This document shows positions 1 to 5,562 of a stretch of DNA of 5,562 nucleotides, in pieces. Below the pieces are notes generated by a model. It saw only the letters and a program-made list of their open reading frames with translations, made no database searches and was not told where the DNA came from. The position numbers were made by a program, and so were the translations under genes. The DNA is taken from positions 1 to 5,562 of the forward strand of contig JASLMQ010000457.1 of the NCBI GenBank assembly GCA_030746455.1. Reading direction: 5' to 3'. Positions within the stretch are counted from its first letter, which is position 1, and each line of letters opens with the position of its first letter. The DNA comes from Candidatus Latescibacterota bacterium. Its GTDB lineage: Bacteria; Latescibacterota; UBA2968; GCA-2709665.

Positions 1-471
1 GTCCATGTCGGCGGGATAGCCCCCGTTGTGGACCACGACCGCGGCGCGGGTCGCGTCGGTGATGGCGGCCTCCATGGCGTCGGGATCGATGTTGTAGGTT
101 TCCGGGTCCACGTCCACGAAGATGGGGACCGCTCCCACAAGGGCGATGGCCGTTGCGCTTGCCACGAACGTGAGGGCAGGCACAATCACTTCGTCTCCGG
201 GCTCCACGCCCACGGCCTTGAGCGCGCACTCGATCGCGGCCGTACCGTTGGTGACGGCTACCCCGTGCTTCGCCAGATGGTATTCGGCAAATGCGTTTTC
301 AAACTGGCCGACCTTGGAGGCCGCGGCCTCGCTGTAGCCACCACGCCACCAGATCCCGCTTTCGACGACCTCTGCCAGGGCCTCCTTCTCGCTCTCGTCC
401 CAGATGGGCCACGCCTTCCCCAGTGGACGCTGGACCGTCTTCTCGCCTCCGTTGATCGCCAACCTGGCCAT
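1..471 (-). CDS. DegT/DnrJ/EryC1/StrS family PLP-dependent aminotransferase, C-terminus beyond window
   Basis: This is the N-terminal 157 residues of a fold-type I PLP enzyme of the DegT/DnrJ/EryC1/StrS family, whose members transaminate keto-sugars and related small molecules in the cytoplasm. The protein opens MARLAINGGEKTV, followed by WPIWDESEKEALAEVVESG (residues 21-39), a common entry to this family. The cofactor-phosphate loop TNGTAA is at 74-79, then GDEVIVPALTFVASATA (92-108), VDVDPETYNIDP (119-130) and VVHNGGYPADMD (146-157), which matches the family's 'VHxxGxPADMD' stretch. The ATG at 471 is chosen because GGAGG lies 8 nt upstream. Usual family length is about 370-420 residues, so over half is missing, including the catalytic lysine that forms the Schiff base. 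That lysine therefore cannot be checked, nor can the substrate. The gene is divergent from the GH4-heparinase operon. Family call is secure; sugar amination versus another role is open. Confidence 0.95.
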   Translation of the reverse strand, partial: MARLAINGGEKTVQRPLGKAWPIWDESEKEALAEVVESGIWWRGGYSEAAASKVGQFENAFAEYHLAKHGVAVTNGTAAIECALKAVGVEPGDEVIVPALTFVASATAIALVGAVPIFVDVDPETYNIDPDAMEAAITDATRAAVVVHNGGYPADMD

Positions 472-479
472 ACCGACAT

Positions 480-487
480 CCTCCCTC
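480..487 (-). promoter_or_regulatory. Ribosome binding site of the aminotransferase gene
   Basis: Reading the minus strand, GAGGGAGG ends 8 nt before the ATG at 471. It decides the start in favour of that ATG. A second ATG at 480-478 is out of frame and overlaps this motif. Confidence 0.75.
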
Positions 488-535
488 ACGATAGATCAGA
501 CTCGAGCGACACTGCGCTCCGGCAGCCTCGCCCGC

Positions 536-578
536 GGTCCCGGCACGTGCGCGTTCGGCACGAGGAAAGGCCGGGATC
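536..578. repeat. Nested inverted repeat in the divergent control region
   Basis: Outer arms TCCCGGC (538-544) and GCCGGGA (570-576) are perfectly complementary, extendable by a G-T wobble and one more pair to 536/578. Inside them, CGTGC (546-550) and GCACG (558-562) form a second 5-bp stem around the loop GCGTTCG. The same segment also shows CGGCACG as a direct repeat at 541-547 and 556-562. It lies about 65-107 bp before the aminotransferase start and about 140 bp before the GH4 start. It could be an operator or a structured leader of the minus-strand transcript, but in GC-rich DNA it could also be chance. Confidence 0.4.
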
Positions 579-703
579 AGAACGGTCTCAATATGTCTGG
601 CCGGTGATGTCGCGTCAAGCGATATTGGGGGTGGATTTCCGAAGTTGATCCTTTATCTTAGCGACCCCCCAGCAGGAAGCCGCCATCCATCCACATTCCC
701 TCA

Positions 704-709
704 GAGGAG
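704..709 (+). promoter_or_regulatory. Ribosome binding site of the GH4 gene
   Basis: GAGGAG ends 8 nt before the ATG at 718 but only 2 nt before an in-frame TTG at 712. The spacing favours ATG 718 as the real start, which trims two residues from the longest open frame. Confidence 0.75.
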
Positions 710-717
710 CTTTGAGC

Positions 718-2124
718 ATGCCAGTCAAGGTGACGATCTTCGGGGCGGGCAGTGTCGTCTTTTCCCTCGGGTTGGTCAAGGACATGTGCCTGACCGAGGG
801 CCTGCACGGCAGTCAGGTCTGCTTCATGGACATCAACGAGGAGAGCCTCGATGTGGTCCACAAGCTGGCGGGCCGATACGCCGAGGACCTGGGTGCTAGC
901 CTGACCTTCGAGCGGACGCAGAGCCGGGAGGAATGCCTGCAGGACGCGGACTTCGTGATCAACACGGCCACCATCACGCACAACGAGTACTTCGGCAAGC
1001 GCAGGCGAGCGCTTGGGGAGGCGCATGGATACTTCTATGGGCGCACGGGGATGCCGGAGTATCACAACCTGCAGCTGATGCTCGATGTGGCCGTGGATAT
1101 GGAGGCGATCTGTCCCGACGCCTGGATGCTGCTGGCGGGGAACCCGGTCTTCGACGGCACGACGCTGATGACACGCGAGACGGGAGTCAAGGTCTGTGGC
1201 CTCTGCCACGGACACTACGGGTACAGGCGCATCGCCGAGGCCATCGGGTTGGATCCGGACACGGTTACCTGGCAGGCGCCGGGCCTCAACCACAACATCT
1301 GGCTGACCGACTTCTACCACAATGGCGAAGACGCGTATCCGGTCCTGGACAAGTGGATCGAGGAGGAGGCCGAGGCCTACTGGGAGGAGCAAGACAGGGA
1401 AGGACGGACGATTCCCGCACAGATGTCGCTCTCTGCGGTCCATCAGTACCGGATGTACGGTCTGATGCCCGTTGGGGACACCCCGAGGCGCGGCGGCTGG
1501 TGGTACCATACCGACCTGGAGACGCGAAGGCGATGGTACGGCGGCACCGGGGGCGGCGACACCCCGGAGGGACGCCAGCGCATCCTCGAGGGCAAGGACA
1601 AGAAGTTCGCGCAGATGAAGGAAGCGGCCACAGATGCCAACGTCCGACCGATCGATCTTTTCGGAGACAAGAAGACGACCGAGCAGCACGTGCCCATTAT
1701 CGACGGGCTGGTGAACGACAACGAGGGGCAGTTCCAGGTGAACGTACCTAACCACGGTGCGCTACCCGGCATACCAGATGACGTAGCCGTGGAGGTGCCG
1801 GCCGTGGTCAACAAGAAGGGCATCCAGCCGCTGCGGGTGTCGGCACTGCCGACCAAGGTGATGCTCGAATGCATCTACCCAGATTGGCTGCAGATGGAGC
1901 GTACGCTTGAGGCGATCCTGTCGGGTGACCTGTCGATGATGCTGTTCAGCATCCTGGAGAGCCACCAGACGCGATCGTACGACCAGGCGGTGAAGGTGCT
2001 GGATGCGCTGCTCCATATCGAGCCGAACGAGCCCATGGCCCATATCGAGGACATCAACGACCACTTCGACTGGCCGGACAGGTGGCAGGACAGCCGGAGG
2101 CGGTCGGAAGAAGGCGACGCGTGA
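718..2124 (+). CDS. Glycoside hydrolase family 4 (NAD+- and metal-dependent alpha-glycosidase-like)
   Basis: A 468-residue cytoplasmic enzyme of family GH4. Known members hydrolyse alpha- or beta-glycosides by a redox mechanism: bound NAD+ oxidises C3, a divalent metal (often Mn2+) helps deprotonate C2, and the aglycone is eliminated. Visible hallmarks are the dinucleotide-binding loop KVTIFGAGSVVFS (residues 4-16), ATITHNEYF after a DADFVINTA strand, GNPV (141-144), metal-ligand motif GLCHG with Cys163-His164, and GLNHN with His192 as second metal ligand. NVPNHGALPGIPDD followed by VEVPAVV marks the start of the C-terminal GH4 domain. Length fits the family (about 430-480). CH rather than CD after the metal cysteine resembles the alpha-galactosidase/alpha-glucosidase/uronidase-type members more than the 6-phospho-glycosidases; the exact sugar is not determinable. 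No signal peptide is seen. The stop codon overlaps the next gene's ATG, implying an operon. Confidence 0.94.
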   Translation: MPVKVTIFGAGSVVFSLGLVKDMCLTEGLHGSQVCFMDINEESLDVVHKLAGRYAEDLGASLTFERTQSREECLQDADFVINTATITHNEYFGKRRRALGEAHGYFYGRTGMPEYHNLQLMLDVAVDMEAICPDAWMLLAGNPVFDGTTLMTRETGVKVCGLCHGHYGYRRIAEAIGLDPDTVTWQAPGLNHNIWLTDFYHNGEDAYPVLDKWIEEEAEAYWEEQDREGRTIPAQMSLSAVHQYRMYGLMPVGDTPRRGGWWYHTDLETRRRWYGGTGGGDTPEGRQRILEGKDKKFAQMKEAATDANVRPIDLFGDKKTTEQHVPIIDGLVNDNEGQFQVNVPNHGALPGIPDDVAVEVPAVVNKKGIQPLRVSALPTKVMLECIYPDWLQMERTLEAILSGDLSMMLFSILESHQTRSYDQAVKVLDALLHIEPNEPMAHIEDINDHFDWPDRWQDSRRRSEEGDA

Positions 2125-2126
2125 TG
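2111..2126 (+). promoter_or_regulatory. Translational coupling junction: RBS plus TGATG stop/start overlap
   Basis: AAGG (2111-2114) within a purine-rich GGAAGAAGG stretch lies 9 nt before ATG 2124. The GH4 stop TGA (2122-2124) shares its last base with this ATG. An in-frame GTG at 2082 and another at 2121 could also start the downstream gene. They are less likely: the first would add 14 arginine-rich residues encoded inside the GH4 gene, and the overlap arrangement is typical of coupled genes. Confidence 0.7.
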
Positions 2127-4832
2127 GCGACCGGTGAAACGAAACGGCTTCCGGTCAGCCATCCGGTCTATCCCGTGGATCCGGATCCCGATCGGGTTGA
2201 TCGTCTGAGGGAAGCGGTTTCGGCCATTCTGGCCATGCCCGAGCCTGATATGGTCGCGCTGGTTCCCGACAGGACGGGTTTCGAGTTCATGGATTGCCCG
2301 AACTGCGAGGAGGGCACCCAGGAGCGGCAGCTTTCCTGGTCGATCGACGATCCGCACCGGGTCCGGTGCCGGTACTGCGGGATGGTCTACCCCAACGAGA
2401 CCTATCCTGAGGACAGGAAGATTCGGATCGTCAACCCGGTAGGTCGGGAGGTGGTGTACCCCTACTGGGAGAACGAGCAGGGACATAAGCTTCTGTTCAC
2501 CGCCCGAGCGTGGAGGGCCGCCCGGGTCTACTTCGCTTCCAGGGCGGAGGACCTGGCCGAGCTGTACCAGGTTACGAAGGACCTTTCCTACGCTCGGCGC
2601 GCGGTTCTCATGCTAGACGCCTTCGCACGGCACTATCCGGGCTTCCTGGTGAGTCGCGACTGGCCCCACGAGCCCAAGGGGTTCGCGCTCGATCCCCCTC
2701 CACCCAACGGCGGCGGGAAGTGGGGCCGGTGGGCCTCGGCGGAGGTCCCCTCGGATGTGGTCCACGCCTATGATTGGATCTGCGAGAGCGGCGAGCTGGA
2801 GCGCCTGTCGAGCGAGGTCGGGGTGGATGTTGGGGCCCGGATTGAAGACGACTTCTTCAGGGGATGCATCCGTCAGAACGGGTTGATGGGACCCACGTAC
2901 GCCAACTCCAGTCCGGCGATCTACGAGGGCTACGCCGTGATGGGCCGGGTGATGGGTGATCCTTCGCTGGTGCACGAGGCCGTTCGCCGAAGCAAGGGCC
3001 TCTTCGAGAGACGCTCGTTCGTCGACGGGTTCTGGTGCGAGGGCAGCGTGGGGTACCACCAGTATGCCTACAGCTACGGCATGGGGCGGGTCTTCCGTGC
3101 TTTGAAGGGATACTCCGATCCACCGGACTACGTGGATGAGATCGACGGCTCGCGTTTCGACGACCTGGATCTGGAGCGGGACATCCCCATCATCGGACGT
3201 GCGAGCCGGATACCGGGCATCTGCCGGTATCCGGACGGCCGCACGATGCCCGTGCACGACAACGTCGCCGAGTACCGGAACCTCGAGGTACCCGAGCGGT
3301 CTGCCCCCACGCTTCTCAACGGAATGGGCCACGCCTGGCTGGGGCGTGGACAGGGGGACGACCAGCAGCAGGCACACCTGCACTTCTCCGGGGGATACGG
3401 TCACGACCACGGCGACAACCTGAATCTGGCGCTGTTCGCCAAAGGGCACGAGCTCTTCCCGGACCTGGGCTACACCCACACGCGATTCCGGACGTGGAAT
3501 TCGTGCACCCTGTCGCACAACACCGTGCTGATCGACGAGAAGCGGCAGTACACGCGTGACGAGGTGCCGAAGTGGGGCAGCCTGCGGCCCTTTGAGAAGC
3601 CTCCGTCCGACGGGCGGCTGCTGGCCTACGAGGCAGGCTACGAGCCGGTCCGATGGGTCGAGGCGAGTGCGGAGTGGGCGTACCCAGGGCTTGCGGAGGT
3701 CTACCGCCGGGCGATTGTGCAGGTTGCGGTGGACGAGGGGGACGCCTACCTGATCGACGTCTTCCGCGTGAAGGGAGGCGCCCAGCACGACTGGGCCCTC
3801 CACGGCAGCGCGGACCACGACAGCACGGCAACGGTAGATGTGCCGCTCGCTCGGTACGGGGGCAATCTGCTCCCCGGGGTGAAGGTCCGGTATCCGCTTG
3901 GGGAGGCCGACCGGGGGGAGGCCGAAGGGAGGAACCCCAGCTACGCCTTCTTTCAGAACGTGTCGCGGGGCGAGGTGGAACACGGGCTGACCCTCACGTT
4001 CGAGGTGTCGGATTCACCGGTCGGCGCGCGGACGCATCTGCCGGGGCAGCCAGGAGCCGAGGTCTTCCTCGGCGATGCGATGTCGTTCCGCCGGGCCGAG
4101 GAGAACGACGCGCTGCTCGATGAGGTCCGGATGCCCATCGTGCTGCTTCGCAGATCGGGAGTGGCCCCACTGACAAGCCGGTTCGCCGCCGTGCACGAGC
4201 CCTACGAGGGAGGCCCTTTCCTGGACGATGTGATGCTGGAGACCGCGGGCGAGGATGGGGAGGCCGTTGTCTTCACGGCGAGACACAGCGACTTCACGGA
4301 CCGCATCATCCATTGCGGAACCCCGTGCAGGGCTACATCCGACGGGCTCGACTTCCGTGGCGTGCTCGGATTCATTCGGGAACGGGCCGGGCGGCCCGAA
4401 GCCATGGGGCTCTGGGGAGGGACGGAGCTGAGGTGGGCCGGATGGACGTTGACCTGTCAGGGCATCTACGAGGCAGAGGTCACCGGGACGCTGTCAGGCA
4501 GTGCGGGTGACGATGTGCTGATTGCGTTGGGAGCATTGCCCGAAGGTCGGGTGCTGGCAGGTGCAACGGCCCTGGTGCGTTTTGGCGATGGATCGACTCG
4601 CGGGTACCCTGTCTCATCGGTTGAGGCGGTCGGCGGTCGGGCGCACGTGCACATCGAAGGGGAGACGGGCTTCGTCGTGGAAGGCAAGGGGGCCAGACAC
4701 CTGTACTTCCCCCACCGTGAAATGGCGGGGCCGGTGACGTGCCGGATTCAGACCTCCGCGCTTGTTACGTTCGCGGCCGAGGGAAAGCCCGAGTTGTCGT
4801 GCGTAGGGGAGGCCGAGCTGGCAAGTCCCTGA
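2124..4832 (+). CDS. Heparinase II/III family protein, putative cytoplasmic polysaccharide lyase
   Basis: A 902-residue protein with heparinase II/III architecture; characterised relatives cleave uronate-containing glycans (heparin/heparan, alginate) by beta-elimination. The order is an N-terminal four-cysteine module (Cys58, Cys61, Cys82, Cys85; CPNC...CRYCG), a helical toroid from about 110 to 370 with FTARAWRAARVYFASRAED and EGSVGYHQYAYSYG (306-319), then the beta-sandwich heparinase II/III domain from about 410. That domain carries HDHGDN (427-432), FPDLGY (445-450) and SHNT (464-467). By family pattern His429 or His427, Asp447 and His465 correspond to the zinc ligands described for heparinase II. 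Candidate catalytic residues are Asn261, Tyr311, His312 and Tyr314. It starts MATGETKRL without a hydrophobic signal segment, so a cytoplasmic site is likely, unlike many secreted relatives. It is longer than the roughly 650-770 residues usual for characterised lyases, with extra C-terminal beta-rich sequence. Substrate unknown. Confidence 0.92.
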   Translation: MATGETKRLPVSHPVYPVDPDPDRVDRLREAVSAILAMPEPDMVALVPDRTGFEFMDCPNCEEGTQERQLSWSIDDPHRVRCRYCGMVYPNETYPEDRKIRIVNPVGREVVYPYWENEQGHKLLFTARAWRAARVYFASRAEDLAELYQVTKDLSYARRAVLMLDAFARHYPGFLVSRDWPHEPKGFALDPPPPNGGGKWGRWASAEVPSDVVHAYDWICESGELERLSSEVGVDVGARIEDDFFRGCIRQNGLMGPTYANSSPAIYEGYAVMGRVMGDPSLVHEAVRRSKGLFERRSFVDGFWCEGSVGYHQYAYSYGMGRVFRALKGYSDPPDYVDEIDGSRFDDLDLERDIPIIGRASRIPGICRYPDGRTMPVHDNVAEYRNLEVPERSAPTLLNGMGHAWLGRGQGDDQQQAHLHFSGGYGHDHGDNLNLALFAKGHELFPDLGYTHTRFRTWNSCTLSHNTVLIDEKRQYTRDEVPKWGSLRPFEKPPSDGRLLAYEAGYEPVRWVEASAEWAYPGLAEVYRRAIVQVAVDEGDAYLIDVFRVKGGAQHDWALHGSADHDSTATVDVPLARYGGNLLPGVKVRYPLGEADRGEAEGRNPSYAFFQNVSRGEVEHGLTLTFEVSDSPVGARTHLPGQPGAEVFLGDAMSFRRAEENDALLDEVRMPIVLLRRSGVAPLTSRFAAVHEPYEGGPFLDDVMLETAGEDGEAVVFTARHSDFTDRIIHCGTPCRATSDGLDFRGVLGFIRERAGRPEAMGLWGGTELRWAGWTLTCQGIYEAEVTGTLSGSAGDDVLIALGALPEGRVLAGATALVRFGDGSTRGYPVSSVEAVGGRAHVHIEGETGFVVEGKGARHLYFPHREMAGPVTCRIQTSALVTFAAEGKPELSCVGEAELASP

Positions 4833-4858
4833 GAGATACGCGAAGGCAGCAAAGCGAA

Positions 4859-4887
4859 GGGGCAGTCGACGTCTTGCCGACTGCCCC
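4859..4887. terminator. Stem-loop between convergent genes, probable rho-independent terminator
   Basis: GGGGCAGTCG (4859-4868) and CGACTGCCCC (4878-4887) form a perfect 10-bp stem with a 9-nt loop (ACGTCTTGC), 26 bp after the heparinase stop and 37 bp after the sigma factor stop. On the minus strand the stem is followed by TTCGCTTT, a modest U-rich tail, so it fits best as the sigma gene's terminator. On the plus strand the following AACGTATGTC is not U-rich, so termination of the GH4-heparinase message here is possible but weaker. The remaining parts of the 92-bp gap show nothing further. Confidence 0.75.
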
Positions 4888-4924
4888 AACGTATGTCATT
4901 CAGTTCAGCTGGATTGGCCTGTTG

Positions 4925-5562
4925 CTAGATCTCCTCCGCGTACTGAACCAGCTTTCTGGCTCGGAAGGGCCGGCGGAGCTTGCGCAGGGCCTTCTCCTTG
5001 ATCTGCCGGACCCGCTCGCGGGTCACCCCGAGCTGGACTCCGATCTGCTCCAGCGTGAGCCGGGTCTTTCCATCCAGCCCGAAGTACTGCCGGATGACAC
5101 TCCGCTCCTTCTCGCTGAGGGCCTCGAGCGCCAGGTCGATGACATCCTTGAGGGAGTTGCGCATCATGAGCGCGTCGGGGGATTCCTGATCGTCGTCCTC
5201 GAGAATGTCCAGCAGGCTGCTGTCACTGTTGGCGCCGATGGTGGCGTCCAGCGAGAGGATATGCTGTCCGCTGGCGAGGGTGTCGAAGACCTCGTCGACG
5301 GACACGCCGACGGCGTCCGCGATTTCCTCGTCGGTGGGGGAGTCGGTCGACTCCTGCTGGCATGAGGCGATGTAGCGATGGATCCGCTTGAGCAGATCCT
5401 GACGGTTCACGGGCAGCCGCACCGTTCGCCCGTGGTCCTTGAGGGTCTGGCGGATGGCCTGCCGGATCCACCAGACCGCGTAAGAGATGAACTTTACGCC
5501 TCGGGTTTCGTCGAAACGCTCCGCGGCGTTGATCAACCCGATGTTGCCCGCACTGACCAGGT
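4925..5562 (-). CDS. RNA polymerase sigma-70 factor, RpoD/SigA type, N-terminus beyond window
   Basis: The last 211 residues of a group 1/2 sigma-70 factor, which directs core RNA polymerase to promoters. The visible part begins inside region 2 with SAGNIGLINAAERFDETRG, then the -10-recognition helix YAVWWIRQAI (27-36) and RTVRLPVN (45-52). Region 3 includes PTDEEIADAVGVS and an acidic LLDILEDDD stretch. Region 4 carries EALSEKERSVIRQYFGLDG and the -35 helix-turn-helix LTLEQIGVQLGVTRERVRQI, ending RKLVQYAEEI then TAG. The true start lies off the right edge: region 2 is already under way at the edge, and an in-frame TTG at 5536 falls inside it and is not a start. Region 1 cannot be seen, so the housekeeping factor cannot be separated from a close paralogue. 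Compared with E. coli RpoD, ADQARTIRIP is replaced by KDHGRTVRLP. Transcribed convergently with the lyase operon; no functional tie is evident. Confidence 0.96.
   Translation of the reverse strand, partial: LVSAGNIGLINAAERFDETRGVKFISYAVWWIRQAIRQTLKDHGRTVRLPVNRQDLLKRIHRYIASCQQESTDSPTDEEIADAVGVSVDEVFDTLASGQHILSLDATIGANSDSSLLDILEDDDQESPDALMMRNSLKDVIDLALEALSEKERSVIRQYFGLDGKTRLTLEQIGVQLGVTRERVRQIKEKALRKLRRPFRARKLVQYAEEI

Larger units (their letters stand above)
472..717. other. Divergent intergenic region between aminotransferase and GH4 genes
   Basis: This 246-bp gap separates two divergently transcribed genes and must hold the control elements for both unless either is read through from elsewhere. 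It contains a ribosome binding site at each end, a nested inverted repeat at 536-578, and a relatively AT-rich stretch around 620-660 (ATATTG, TTTATCTTA). No convincing -35/-10 pair with normal spacing was found on either strand. TATCTTAG at 654-661 is one mismatch from the Bacteroidota-type -7 box TAnnTTTG but lacks a well-placed upstream TTTG. No small gene is supported: reading frames here continue into the flanking genes in the wrong frame and lack a ribosome binding site. Confidence 0.6.

Noticed and set aside
589..627. CAATAT and ATATTG as an inverted operator pair
   Set aside because: Only 6 bp match, the spacing is 27 bp, and the flanks are not complementary, so chance is likely.
28..648. 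A 206-residue plus-strand open frame over the aminotransferase gene and intergenic region
   Set aside because: The minus-strand frame encodes a clear DegT-family N-terminus with a good ribosome binding site; the plus-strand product is low-complexity Arg/Gly/His-rich sequence.
645..661. TTGATC and TATCTTAG as a promoter for the GH4 operon
   Set aside because: The two elements overlap in space and cannot form a -35/-10 pair; no other hexamer lies at a usual spacing.
1195..1209. CGLCH in the GH4 protein matches the CXXCH haem c attachment motif
   Set aside because: The protein is cytoplasmic with no export signal, and the second Cys is the conserved GH4 metal ligand, so the match is coincidental.
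658..1755. A 365-residue open frame on the minus strand opposite the GH4 gene
   Set aside because: It is antisense to a gene with clear GH4 motifs, its product shows no recognisable domain, and long antisense frames are common in GC-rich coding DNA.
2082..2126. GTG at 2082 as the heparinase start
   Set aside because: It would encode an arginine-rich 14-residue extension inside the GH4 gene; ATG 2124 has a better-placed purine-rich site and the common stop/start overlap.
2613..3983. A 456-residue open frame on the minus strand opposite the heparinase gene
   Set aside because: Same codon-position artefact; no family motif and no ribosome binding site that I can see, while the plus strand carries conserved heparinase motifs.
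4739..5365. A 208-residue plus-strand open frame spanning the terminator and sigma factor gene
   Set aside because: It runs antisense to the sigma-70 regions 3 and 4 and through the stem-loop; no motif supports it.

Overview
The window is a GC-rich bacterial segment with four protein genes and short intergenic gaps. From left to right they are: a 5'-complete but C-terminally cut DegT/DnrJ/EryC1/StrS-type aminotransferase on the minus strand (471 to 1, running off the left edge); a divergent 246-bp intergenic region; a plus-strand glycoside hydrolase family 4 (GH4) enzyme (718-2124); a heparinase II/III-family protein (2124-4832) that overlaps the GH4 stop codon by one base; a perfect 10-bp stem-loop in the convergent gap; and, on the minus strand, the C-terminal two-thirds or so of a primary-type (RpoD/SigA-like) sigma-70 factor (4925 to the right edge).

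The biological core is the GH4-heparinase pair, which looks like a translationally coupled operon. Both products lack a recognisable N-terminal signal peptide, so both are expected in the cytoplasm. The simplest reading is a step in the breakdown of imported, probably uronate-containing, oligosaccharides: the heparinase-like protein as a possible beta-eliminating lyase and the GH4 enzyme as an NAD+/divalent-metal-dependent glycosidase. The substrate cannot be read from the sequence. The aminotransferase is transcribed away from this pair and may share the control region; a functional link is not shown. The sigma factor is separated by a terminator-like hairpin and is probably an unrelated neighbour.

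The organism is not identifiable for certain. The sigma factor wording (GLINAAERFDETRGVKF, YAVWWIRQAI, RLPVN) resembles Bacteroidota/Gemmatimonadota/Latescibacterota-type primary sigma factors. Heparinase II/III proteins with an N-terminal four-cysteine module, GH4 enzymes and this type of DegT aminotransferase are, as far as I recall, common in glycan-degrading Latescibacterota, Poribacteria and Planctomycetota genomes. This taxonomic placement is inference.

I see no tRNA, rRNA, CRISPR array, insertion sequence or phage gene. No wholly new system is evident. The points worth checking are the coupled cytosolic GH4-lyase pair, the active-site layout of the lyase and the nested inverted repeat in the divergent control region.
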